A stretch of 7,310 nt of DNA. It comes from Flavobacteriaceae bacterium UBA4022 (lineage in GTDB: Bacteria > Bacteroidota > Bacteroidia > Flavobacteriales > Flavobacteriaceae). The position numbers and the translations under genes are program-made. The stretch spans positions 1 to 7,310 of the forward strand of contig DGAU01000005.1 of NCBI GenBank assembly GCA_002384055.1, given 5' to 3'. Shown here one piece after another: positions 1 through 6,420 of the stretch (the stretch's first letter is position 1; each line of letters starts with the position of its first letter). The notes beneath the pieces are model-generated. The model did no database searches. It saw only the letters and a program-made list of their open reading frames with translations, and was not told the DNA's origin.

Positions 1-17
1 AACTGAGCTAAGGAGGA
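1..17 (-). tRNA. 5' end of a tRNA gene, probably tRNA-Asn, cut by the window edge
   Basis: Read on the minus strand, bases 17 to 1 give TCCTCCTTAGCTCAGTT. This fits tRNA positions 1-17 exactly: a seven-base acceptor strand (TCCTCCT), T8 and A9, the D-stem strand GCTC at 10-13, then A14, G15 and T-T opening the D-loop. The anticodon lies outside the window. A tRNA starting with U1 is unusual in bacteria and points to Asn (possibly Gln), and TCCTC-type acceptor stems are familiar from tRNA-Asn. The amino-acid identity is therefore inference. A well-formed promoter lies about 40 bp upstream (58-87, minus strand), which supports a real gene. Confidence 0.8.
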
Positions 18-57
18 ATTTAAATAACCTATAGATCGATAGATCCTAAGGCGGGTG

Positions 58-87
58 CAAATATAGATTTTTTTTTATCTGAGACAA
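58..87 (-). promoter_or_regulatory. Promoter of the tRNA gene (Bacteroidota type)
   Basis: On the minus strand a TTG (87-85) is followed after exactly 19 nt by TATATTTG (65-58). This matches the Bacteroidota primary-sigma consensus TTG-N(17-23)-TAnnTTTG. Transcription should start near position 51, giving a leader of roughly 30-35 nt before tRNA position 1 at base 17. It lies downstream of the rseP stop codon on the same strand, so the tRNA need not depend on rseP transcription. Confidence 0.7.
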
Positions 88-105
88 AAATCTACATTTA
101 TTTTT

Positions 106-1431
106 TTAGCCAAAAATCCATCGGTAAATATCATTTCCGTTGGCGAACAGCACAAGGGTAATCAGCAAAATAAAACCAAACAATTGCGCATATTCCATAA
201 ACTTGTCATTAGGCTTCTTGCCCGTCACCATTTCCCAGAGTAAAAACATCACATGGCCACCGTCGAGTGCCGGGATGGGTAGGACGTTCATAAAGGCCAA
301 TATAATCGAGATTAAGGCCGTTGTTTGCCAAAAGCTCAGCCAATCCCATTGACCAGGAAACATGTTCCCAATCGCGCCAAAACCGCCCACCTGAGTGGCC
401 CCTTTGGAGGTAAACACATACTTGAACTGCTTTACGTAGTCCGTCAAAATAGCGATACCATAAGAAACACCACCCGTAAGACTCTCGCCAAAGGAATAGG
501 TGACGTGGGTCCCGCGATCCATCCAAGGGGAGCCAAAGTTATTGATGCCCAATTGACCACTTTCTGATGTAGCCACCTGCAAGCTGTCGCGTCGGCCTTC
601 ACGCTCAAAGACCAAAAGGTTGTTGACTCCTGGGGTCTTATCGATCAAGCCTATGAGCTCATGCCAGTAGCCAACATCAGTGCCATTGACTTCAACGATT
701 TTATCGCCCTTAAGTAGGCCAGCATCGGCCGCTGGATATCCAGTCATCACGGTATCAATCTGAGTGGTTCTCATATAATCAAACGGTCTTAAGACGTCTT
801 GTTGAAACATGATCGGACCAATATCCTCTGGGAGACTAATAATTTCTGTGCCACCATCACTATGGCGCACTTCAACAGTATTCACATCTCTCAAAAAGAG
901 GTATTTATTGAGCTCATTTTGATAGGCAAATGGCGCGCCATTGACTTTTAAAACCACATCCCCATCTTCAAATCCATAAGCTTTAAAGGATTCATGCACG
1001 GCAAATCCTTCGGGCATGTCTTTTTCTGTAATGACATCCCGCCCATAGAAAAACAGAATACAAATGTAGATGACAAAGCCCACGATGATGTTAACGGTCA
1101 CCCCGCCCAGCATAATGATCAAACGCTGCCAAGTTGGTTTGCTGCGAAACTCCCATGGTTGCGGTGGCCCGGCCATCTGTTCTTTGTCCATGCTCTCGTC
1201 GATCATACCGGCGATTTTGACATACCCCCCTAAGGGTAGCCAACCAATGCCATAAACGGTGTCGCCGATTTTTTTCTTGAACAACGAAAAATTGACATCA
1301 AAAAACAAGTAGAATTTCTCGACCCGCGTTTTGAATAGTTTAGCAGGGATAAAGTGTCCTAATTCGTGTAAAACGATCAGGAAAGACAGGCTCATAAGGA
1401 GCTGTATGGCTTTGATGGCAAATGGACTCAT
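106..1431 (-). CDS. rseP: RseP-type site-2 intramembrane zinc metalloprotease
   Basis: A 441-residue inner-membrane protease of the S2P/RseP (M50) family. In characterised relatives it cleaves anti-sigma factors or remnant signal peptides inside the membrane; the substrate here is unknown. The zinc-site motif HELGH is at residues 22-26 in the first membrane helix. The third metal ligand is in the LDG motif at 389-391, inside NVLPIPALDGGH (382-393). GWLPLGGYVKI (63-73) is the conserved membrane-associated loop. Other helices lie near 103-129, 367-390 and 414-431. The periplasmic part holds a degenerate PDZ domain (about 140-195) and a clearer one (about 225-290, PAADAGLLKGD). Length is normal for the family. 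The ATG lies 23 nt downstream of a -7 box. It is divergent from the SCO gene and followed by a tRNA gene on the same strand. Confidence 0.95.
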   Translation of the reverse strand: MSPFAIKAIQLLMSLSFLIVLHELGHFIPAKLFKTRVEKFYLFFDVNFSLFKKKIGDTVYGIGWLPLGGYVKIAGMIDESMDKEQMAGPPQPWEFRSKPTWQRLIIMLGGVTVNIIVGFVIYICILFFYGRDVITEKDMPEGFAVHESFKAYGFEDGDVVLKVNGAPFAYQNELNKYLFLRDVNTVEVRHSDGGTEIISLPEDIGPIMFQQDVLRPFDYMRTTQIDTVMTGYPAADAGLLKGDKIVEVNGTDVGYWHELIGLIDKTPGVNNLLVFEREGRRDSLQVATSESGQLGINNFGSPWMDRGTHVTYSFGESLTGGVSYGIAILTDYVKQFKYVFTSKGATQVGGFGAIGNMFPGQWDWLSFWQTTALISIILAFMNVLPIPALDGGHVMFLLWEMVTGKKPNDKFMEYAQLFGFILLITLVLFANGNDIYRWIFG

Positions 1432-1454
1432 GGTAGATCTAAAAATATCAGGGA

Positions 1455-1462
1455 CAAAAGTA
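1455..1462 (-). promoter_or_regulatory. -7 promoter element of rseP
   Basis: The minus strand reads TACTTTTG here, a match to TAnnTTTG. Transcription would begin near 1448, giving a leader of about 17 nt before the ATG at 1431. No TTG is found 17-23 nt upstream, where the sequence is an A/T tract (T-rich on this strand), so the -33 half is weak or absent. Confidence 0.5.
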
Positions 1463-1535
1463 AGGCTTTAACGGCCGTAAAAAAAATAAATCGCTGCAGC
1501 TCAAGGTGGTATTATAAAAGTTTTAACGCTCTAGG

Positions 1536-1567
1536 TTGGATGATGCCCCCTTGGGGTGTTACCTTTG
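1536..1567 (+). promoter_or_regulatory. Promoter of the SCO gene
   Basis: TTG at 1536-1538 is followed after 21 nt by TACCTTTG at 1560-1567, matching TTG-N(17-23)-TAnnTTTG. The expected transcript start is near 1573, about 11 nt before the ATG at 1584. This decides the start of the next gene: the open frame can be extended back to a TTG codon at 1536, but that TTG is the -33 box and would lie outside the transcript. Confidence 0.65.
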
Positions 1568-1583
1568 CTACAAAGCAACAAAA

Positions 1584-2252
1584 ATGCGGAAGTTTTTGGC
1601 CAAATACAAACGTTTTGCTCTGGTGATGGTCTTCTTGTCGGTGGTCATCATTTCTGCCATTAACTATGCTTTGACCCCCAAAAAGAGCCTTAGGATTTAT
1701 CAGCCCAATGATGTAAACCCCGAAATGGTCGATACCACGATTCAATACATCAAAAAGTATCATAGGGTTGCCGATTTTAGTTTCATTAACCAAAATGGCG
1801 ACACCATAACCCAAGAGACCTTTAGGGATCGCATTTATATTGCCGACTTTTTCTTTACTACATGCCTCACCATCTGTCCGATCATGACCGATCATATGCT
1901 CCTGTTGCAAAAAGAGTTGATCGATGATCCGCAAGTACTGCTGTTGTCCCATACCGTTACCCCCGAAACGGACGATGTGGCCCAACTCCATAAGTATGCG
2001 GCCAAAAAAGGGGTAGACGCGCGCAAATGGCATTTGGTAACTGGCGACAAAAAAGCCATCTACGAGATGGCCCGTAAGTCTTATCTGGCAGCAAAGGACC
2101 AGCCTTACAATGCTTACGATTTGGTGCACACCGAGAACTTTGTTTTGGTCGATACCAAGGGCCGTATCCGCGGCTTTTACGACGGGACCGATCCCGAAGC
2201 CATCCAGACCCTTCTCGAAGACTTAGACATCCTCAAAAAAGAAGGGCATTAG
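1584..2252 (+). CDS. SCO1/SenC-family copper chaperone, thioredoxin-like, membrane-anchored
   Basis: A 222-residue protein of the SCO1/SenC family. These proteins bind copper and help assemble the CuA centre of cytochrome c oxidase; some act as thiol reductases. One N-terminal membrane anchor (residues about 11-30, after a basic start MRKFLAKYKR) should place the thioredoxin fold in the periplasm. The copper ligands are visible: CxxxC at C94-C98 (TTCLTICP) and a conserved His at H182 in VHTENFVLVD. A GDxxxIYEMA element typical of the fold is at 154-163. I chose the ATG at 1584 because the promoter occupies the upstream extension, and because the 222-residue form begins directly with a basic stretch plus anchor. 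It lies upstream of feoA on the same strand, but feoA has its own promoter and a weak terminator may separate them. Confidence 0.88.
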   Translation: MRKFLAKYKRFALVMVFLSVVIISAINYALTPKKSLRIYQPNDVNPEMVDTTIQYIKKYHRVADFSFINQNGDTITQETFRDRIYIADFFFTTCLTICPIMTDHMLLLQKELIDDPQVLLLSHTVTPETDDVAQLHKYAAKKGVDARKWHLVTGDKKAIYEMARKSYLAAKDQPYNAYDLVHTENFVLVDTKGRIRGFYDGTDPEAIQTLLEDLDILKKEGH

Positions 2253-2262
2253 TCTTTTTTTT
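2235..2262 (+). terminator. Possible weak intrinsic terminator after the SCO gene
   Basis: Eight-base arms AAAAAAGA (2235-2242) and TCTTTTTT (2253-2260) can pair around a 10-nt loop, and the T-run continues to 2262. The hairpin overlaps the 3' end of the SCO reading frame and its stop codon at 2250-2252. The stem is nearly all A-U, so it would be a weak terminator, and readthrough into feoA is plausible. Confidence 0.3.
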
Positions 2263-2278
2263 ACCTCCGTAAATTTCC

Positions 2279-2286
2279 TACATTTG
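2279..2286 (+). promoter_or_regulatory. -7 promoter element of the feoAB operon
   Basis: TACATTTG matches TAnnTTTG. Transcription would start near 2291-2294, giving a leader of about 22-25 nt before the feoA ATG at 2316. No TTG lies 17-23 nt upstream; the -33 region is a T-run (2255-2262). A candidate metal-regulator site (2293-2308) directly overlaps or follows the predicted start. Confidence 0.5.
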
Positions 2287-2292
2287 CCTTGT

Positions 2293-2308
2293 TTAAAATC
2301 AATCTAAA
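2293..2308. promoter_or_regulatory. Candidate DtxR/MntR-type operator in the feoA leader (degenerate)
   Basis: TTAAAATCAATCTAAA matches 11 of 16 positions of the perfect palindrome upstream of the regulator gene (7081-7096). The right half TCTAAA, and the following TA, are identical; the left half is degraded. It sits just past the predicted transcription start of feoAB, where a bound repressor would block initiation. AT-rich DNA gives such partial matches by chance fairly often, so this is suggestive only. Confidence 0.3.
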
Positions 2309-2315
2309 TAAGTAA

Positions 2316-2540
2316 ATGACCACTATTGCCTCCTTAAGAAAAGGTGAGACCGGAATTATTCGAGATGTTCAACTCGATCAGATTCCTTTGAAGCTACTCG
2401 AAATGGGCTGTTTGCCTGGCAATGAGGTTACTTTAGTGCAGACAGCACCATTTAACGATCCGTTATACCTCAATATTAATGGAAGTCATTTGGCCATCCG
2501 CAAGGAGGTCGCTGAGCAGATTTTTATCGATATTACCTAA
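2316..2540 (+). CDS. feoA: FeoA, small SH3-like partner of the FeoB iron transporter
   Basis: A 74-residue cytoplasmic protein with the FeoA SH3-like beta-barrel pattern. It contains KLLEMGCLPGNEV (26-38), the family's hallmark turn, and ends in a strand-rich segment with HLAIRKEVAEQI (58-69). Length is standard for a stand-alone FeoA. FeoA is needed for Fe(II) uptake and is thought to act on the FeoB GTPase domain. The feoB start follows the feoA stop after only 3 nt, so the two are co-transcribed and probably translationally coupled. Some Bacteroidota carry feoA fused to feoB; here they are separate genes. A -7 box sits 30 nt upstream of the ATG. Confidence 0.92.
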   Translation: MTTIASLRKGETGIIRDVQLDQIPLKLLEMGCLPGNEVTLVQTAPFNDPLYLNINGSHLAIRKEVAEQIFIDIT

Positions 2541-2543
2541 AGC

Positions 2544-4643
2544 ATGGCACAGCAAATTCAGGTCGCACTTATCGGCAATCCCAATACGGGCAAAACATCG
2601 GTGTTCAATAGACTGACAGGCCTGAACCAAAAAGTGGGCAACTACCCTGGCATCACCGTTGAAAAAAAAGAGGGGATCTGTCCCTTGTCCAGAGGCAAAC
2701 GGGCCCATGTTTTGGATCTTCCCGGAACCTATAGCTTAAACGCTTCGTCTATAGACGAAAATCAGGTCATCGAACTACTGCTCAACAAGAACGACAAAGA
2801 TTATCCCGATGTGGCGGTGGTGGTTTGTGAGATTGAAAACCTCAAGCGCAACTTGTTGCTCTTCACCCAGATAAAAGACCTTAAAATTCCTACCATATTG
2901 GCCATCAATATGGTGGACCGCATGCAGCGCAAAGCCATAAGCTTAGATGTTCCTGCCTTAGAACAGGCGCTCAAGACCAAAGTGGTTTTGATTAGTTCGC
3001 GCAAAAATCAAGGCTTTGATGATTTGAAAGCGACAATAGAACATTACAAGTCTCTGCCCATGCAGCCGTGTTTAGACATGACCATAATTGCTCCAGAGTA
3101 TTTCGAGCGTTTGCGCAAGGCTTATCCTAATCAGGATATATACAAACTATGGCTGGTCATTACGCAAGATGTTAATTTTGGAAAGCTTGACCGAACGGGC
3201 AAGGCCCAAAGCCCTTCGTTTCAGACCGAGTCTGTAAGCACCTTGAAAGCACTTCAGCAAAAAGAGACCATTAAGCGCTATCAGTACATCAATGACGTCC
3301 TCAAGACGGCTTTGGTAGTTGATAAGGCAAAAGCCAAAGACTTTAGAAGTCGTTTGGATCGTGTCTTGACCCATCCCAAGTGGGGTTATGTTATATTTTT
3401 TGCGGTATTGATGCTCATGTTTCAGGCTATTTTTGATTGGAGTAGTTATCCCATGGACCTTATTGAGGTCGCCTTTGCACAAATGAGCGAATGGATCAAA
3501 CGGACTTTGCCTATTGGAGACTTCACCAATTTACTGGCCGAAGGGGTCGTTCCTGGCCTAGGCGGCATTGTGATTTTTATCCCGCAAATTGCCTTTTTGT
3601 TTCTGTTCATTGCTGTTCTGGAGGAGACCGGCTACATGAGTCGCGTTGTATTCTTGATGGACCGCATTATGCGCCGTTTTGGCCTGAGCGGCAAAAGCGT
3701 TGTCCCGCTTATTTCTGGGACCGCTTGTGCGATACCCGCGATCATGGCCACGCGCAACATCGAAAATTGGAAAGAACGGCTCATCACGATTTTGGTGACC
3801 CCGTTTACGACCTGTTCCGCCCGCTTGCCCGTGTATCTGATCATCATCTCCCTGATTATACCCGAATACCGTGTTTTGGGCCTGTTTTCCTTACAAGGAC
3901 TCACCCTAACCCTGCTATATTTTCTGGGGTTTGCCTCGGCGATCGTTTCGGCATTTCTTTTGGACCGCTTCCTTAAAGTACCTTCTCGTTCGTTCTTTCT
4001 GATCGAAATGCCCAATTATAAAGTCCCAATCCTCAAAAATGTGTTGGTGACCATGATCGAAAAAACCAAGTCCTTTGTCTTTGGTGCCGGTAAAATCATT
4101 TTGGCCATCTCGATCATATTATGGGTGCTGGCCTCATATGGCCCTGGAGATTTTAATCGAGCAGAAGAAATCGTTACTGCAGAATATGCCAATGAAAACA
4201 GCACAGAGCAGGACAGAGACTTGGCCATCGTGTCTTATAAATTAGAGCATTCTTATATCGGTATATTGGGCAAAGGCCTAGAGCCGCTGGTGGCCCCCCT
4301 GGGTTATGATTGGAAAATTGGCATTGCTCTTGTGAGTTCTTTCGCTGCCCGCGAGGTATTTGTGGGGACCTTGGCGACCATCTATAGTGTGGGCAACGAT
4401 AGTGAGGAAACCATCCGTAACCGCATGGCCGCAGAGATCAATCCCGTTTCGGGTGAGCCACGGTTTAATTTTGCCAGCGGGGTGTCATTGCTTTTGTTTT
4501 ATGCCTTCGCGATGCAGTGCATGAGTACATTGGCCGTTGTGCGTCGAGAAACCAATAGTTGGAAGTGGCCTCTGTATCAGTTAATTTTTATGAGTACCTT
4601 AGCCTATATTGTGGCCTTGGCGGCCTATCAATTTTTAAAATAA
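2544..4643 (+). CDS. feoB: FeoB, GTPase-coupled ferrous iron transporter
   Basis: A 699-residue inner-membrane Fe(II) transporter. The N-terminal G domain shows G1 GNPNTGKTS (11-19), G2 threonine T38 in YPGITVE, G3 DLPG (58-61), G4 NMVD (122-125) and G5 SSRK (151-154). A helical GDI-like spacer (about 170-270) leads to the membrane part, which starts near W280. Two Gate modules are visible. The first holds GLSGKSVVPLISGTAC with C395 ahead of IPAIMATR, and PFTTCSARLP with C424; both cysteines lie in family-conserved motifs. The second holds SFAAREVFVGT (A601-A602-R603-E604). Length is within the family range. One small oddity: the usual VVDAxNLxRN stretch after G3 reads VVCEIENLKRN (93-103), with Glu in place of Asp. 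The gene sits 3 nt after feoA and 6 nt before the Cys-rich peptide gene, a compact Feo operon. Confidence 0.97.
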   Translation: MAQQIQVALIGNPNTGKTSVFNRLTGLNQKVGNYPGITVEKKEGICPLSRGKRAHVLDLPGTYSLNASSIDENQVIELLLNKNDKDYPDVAVVVCEIENLKRNLLLFTQIKDLKIPTILAINMVDRMQRKAISLDVPALEQALKTKVVLISSRKNQGFDDLKATIEHYKSLPMQPCLDMTIIAPEYFERLRKAYPNQDIYKLWLVITQDVNFGKLDRTGKAQSPSFQTESVSTLKALQQKETIKRYQYINDVLKTALVVDKAKAKDFRSRLDRVLTHPKWGYVIFFAVLMLMFQAIFDWSSYPMDLIEVAFAQMSEWIKRTLPIGDFTNLLAEGVVPGLGGIVIFIPQIAFLFLFIAVLEETGYMSRVVFLMDRIMRRFGLSGKSVVPLISGTACAIPAIMATRNIENWKERLITILVTPFTTCSARLPVYLIIISLIIPEYRVLGLFSLQGLTLTLLYFLGFASAIVSAFLLDRFLKVPSRSFFLIEMPNYKVPILKNVLVTMIEKTKSFVFGAGKIILAISIILWVLASYGPGDFNRAEEIVTAEYANENSTEQDRDLAIVSYKLEHSYIGILGKGLEPLVAPLGYDWKIGIALVSSFAAREVFVGTLATIYSVGNDSEETIRNRMAAEINPVSGEPRFNFASGVSLLLFYAFAMQCMSTLAVVRRETNSWKWPLYQLIFMSTLAYIVALAAYQFLK

Positions 4644-4649
4644 ATCCTT

Positions 4650-4808
4650 ATGCAGACTGTTTTAGTAGTCATTACATTTTTACTTGCTCTAGGGTTTCTG
4701 CTCCAAAAACTGGTTTGGGTGCCGGTCTTTGCGGCGCGCAAAAAAGCGTCAGGAACCCTCGATGGAGGAAAGACCAAATGTGGCGCCAACAATTGCCAGT
4801 GCCACTAA
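4650..4808 (+). CDS. FeoB-associated Cys-rich membrane peptide (52 aa)
   Basis: A short gene encoding 52 residues, beginning ATG six bases after the feoB stop. It starts with a hydrophobic helix (about residues 3-18, VLVVITFLLALGFLLQ), then a short amphipathic stretch, a basic patch (ARKK, 29-32), and a tail with three cysteines and a terminal His: C44, C49, C51, H52 (KCGANNCQCH). This matches the FeoB-associated Cys-rich membrane protein family found directly after feoB in many Bacteroidota and Firmicutes. The tail may bind metal or an Fe-S cluster; the function is not established. With one helix at the N-terminus, the basic patch suggests the Cys tail faces the cytoplasm (inference). Its stop codon lies 7 bp from the stop of the convergent ZIP gene. 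Confidence 0.88.
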   Translation: MQTVLVVITFLLALGFLLQKLVWVPVFAARKKASGTLDGGKTKCGANNCQCH

Positions 4809-4815
4809 ATTAAGT

Positions 4816-5637
4816 TTAACCCAGGCCGACATCCAGGATCATCATGACAATAAATCCGCCGATGAAGCCCATGGTGGCTATATCAGTATGCTGGTCCATC
4901 TGCGTTTCGGGAACCACTTCTTCGATCACAACAAAAATCATAGCACCTGCGGCGAAGGCCAGTGCGTAAGGTAATATAGGCTGAAAAGTCAATACCGCGA
5001 CGGCGCCCAAAACCGCTGCAACGGGTTCGACTAGAGCAGATGCCTGCCCAAGCATGAAGCTTTTGGTACGGCTCATGCCAGTGCGCCGCAAAGGCATCGC
5101 AACGGCAAGGCCTTCGGGCAAATTTTGTATGCCTATTCCAATGGCTAAAGCGACAGCTGCACTGATGGACGCGCCCTCAAAGCCCGCAGCAGCGCCGCCA
5201 AATAAGACACCAATGGCCAGTCCCTCAGGAATATTGTGTAGGGTGATCGCAAGGGTAAGCAGGGTGGCTCTGTGCCAAGGGGTTTTGATGCCTTCTTTCT
5301 CACTTTCTTTGAAGTTAATGTGCAAGTGTGGCAGAATTTTGTCTAGGACAAAGATAAACAAGGCGCCAAGGAAGAACCCGATAGCCGACGGCCACACCTT
5401 GGTAAAGCCATCGCCAGGGCTCATTTCGATGCCCGGGGCCAATAGACTCCAGAAACTCGCGGCAACCATAACCCCTCCGGTAAATCCGAGCATGCCGTCT
5501 AATACGGCGCGGTTCATGGTTTTAAAAAAAAAGACCGAGGATGCGCCAATAGCGGTAAGACCCCAAGTAAATAGTGAGGCGTATAGGGCCGCCATGACCG
5601 GATCGATACTTTCCAAATAGGTAATAATGGACTCCAT
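4816..5637 (-). CDS. ZIP-family divalent metal importer (GufA-like)
   Basis: A 273-residue inner-membrane transporter with about eight helices. The two metal-binding helices are clear: HNIPEG at 134-139 (helix 4) and QNLPEG at 171-176 (helix 5). Supporting acidic residues include E204 (ALVEPV, helix 6) and E239-E240 near the end of helix 7. The loop before helix 4 is short and has only a few histidines (H104, H106, H122). The H/Q pattern resembles the bacterial GufA-like branch, including the structurally studied Bordetella ZIP. Substrate cannot be read from sequence: Zn(II), Mn(II) and Fe(II) are all possible. It is the last gene of the minus-strand operon, starting 9 nt after the stop of the outer-membrane gene, which suggests co-transcription with the regulator at 7060. 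Confidence 0.92.
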   Translation of the reverse strand: MESIITYLESIDPVMAALYASLFTWGLTAIGASSVFFFKTMNRAVLDGMLGFTGGVMVAASFWSLLAPGIEMSPGDGFTKVWPSAIGFFLGALFIFVLDKILPHLHINFKESEKEGIKTPWHRATLLTLAITLHNIPEGLAIGVLFGGAAAGFEGASISAAVALAIGIGIQNLPEGLAVAMPLRRTGMSRTKSFMLGQASALVEPVAAVLGAVAVLTFQPILPYALAFAAGAMIFVVIEEVVPETQMDQHTDIATMGFIGGFIVMMILDVGLG

Positions 5638-5646
5638 AGTAAAGGT

Positions 5647-6420
5647 TTATTTTAAAAATTTATAACTCAAACCGGCGCTGATCAGCAGGTTTTGACCTTG
5701 AGTAATGCTTTGGCCCACGGTGAGATCGTATTGTAAGGATCCGTTGACCAAATAGGTGAAGCCGGCGTCCCAAAAGTGGTTGGCCGGCGCCAATTCGGGC
5801 GCATCACCGTAAAGTTCTGCATACATGCCGATTTTGGCATTGAGCGCGTAGCCATAGGCTATGGTGTAGACATAAGCTATGCCGGCTTGGTCTTCGGCCC
5901 ATTGACCACCAAAGTTATAGGCCAGGCTAGAGCGCTCGCTCAGGGTGTGGCCTACAGCAAACCTAAAGTCGCTTGTCGTGACCTGAGGTCTGGTCGATTT
6001 GGGCGCCGAAAAGGGCAAATACAAATGGCCTAGAAATCCAATTTCTGGACGCCGCCCATCTTTGTGGGCAATATTTATTTTGACCCCTGCAAGCATCGGA
6101 GAGAAGCCCTCAACTTTGAGTTCTGAGGTGCTATTGCGGCTCTGCTCATAGTTCCATCCCAAGCGCAATTCGACCCGATCCAAGAGGCCATAGCGCACCA
6201 AGGTTGTGTTGTAGCCTAGCGCTTCTTGAGTCGATAAGCCCTCGGTAAAACTGGTATAATAACCCCCAGTCTCGATTTGAATGTAGCCAGGTTCAACCGT
6301 ATTGGGCGATTCTGTCGCATCGGGTCGATCGGTAATGATGGGAAATTCAATGGTGTCTTGTGCCCATAACGCCATGGGGCAAAGGCAAATCACAACGAGC
6401 AATTTATAAAGATTGGACAT
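5647..6420 (-). CDS. Outer-membrane beta-barrel protein, MetA-pathway-of-phenol-degradation-like family
   Basis: A 257-residue exported protein. A signal peptide covers about residues 1-20 (basic-hydrophobic start, cleavage likely after ALWA). The mature start carries TDRPDATESPNTVEPG (30-45), the hallmark of the outer-membrane family named putative MetA-pathway of phenol degradation, often labelled simply transporter. The rest alternates polar and hydrophobic residues with many aromatics, as in a beta-barrel, and the C-terminus SAGLSYKFLK resembles a final strand. The phenol link is historical and should not be read as function here. Its ATG lies 17 nt inside the end of the regulator gene, and the ZIP gene follows after 9 nt. 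A role in outer-membrane metal entry is inferred from this context alone. Confidence 0.8.
   Translation of the reverse strand: MSNLYKLLVVICLCPMALWAQDTIEFPIITDRPDATESPNTVEPGYIQIETGGYYTSFTEGLSTQEALGYNTTLVRYGLLDRVELRLGWNYEQSRNSTSELKVEGFSPMLAGVKINIAHKDGRRPEIGFLGHLYLPFSAPKSTRPQVTTSDFRFAVGHTLSERSSLAYNFGGQWAEDQAGIAYVYTIAYGYALNAKIGMYAELYGDAPELAPANHFWDAGFTYLVNGSLQYDLTVGQSITQGQNLLISAGLSYKFLK

Noticed and set aside
1471..1500. Short palindromes ACGGCCGT (1471-1478) and GCTGCAGC (1493-1500) between rseP and the SCO gene as operators
   Set aside because: They are 8-bp gapless palindromes with no extended symmetry or repeat elsewhere in the window, so chance is a fair explanation.
1512..2129. Open frame of 205 codons on the minus strand opposite the SCO gene
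   Set aside because: It overlaps almost the whole SCO coding region, which has clear family motifs, and its translation shows no recognisable domain; it is a shadow frame.
3491..3976. Open frame of 161 codons on the plus strand within feoB
   Set aside because: It lies in a different frame inside the first Gate module of feoB and its product is rich in Arg, His, Cys and Trp without pattern, as expected of a shadow frame.
5054..5620. Open frame of 188 codons on the plus strand opposite the ZIP gene
   Set aside because: The ZIP gene on the other strand has both metal-binding motifs and proper helices; this frame is its antisense shadow.
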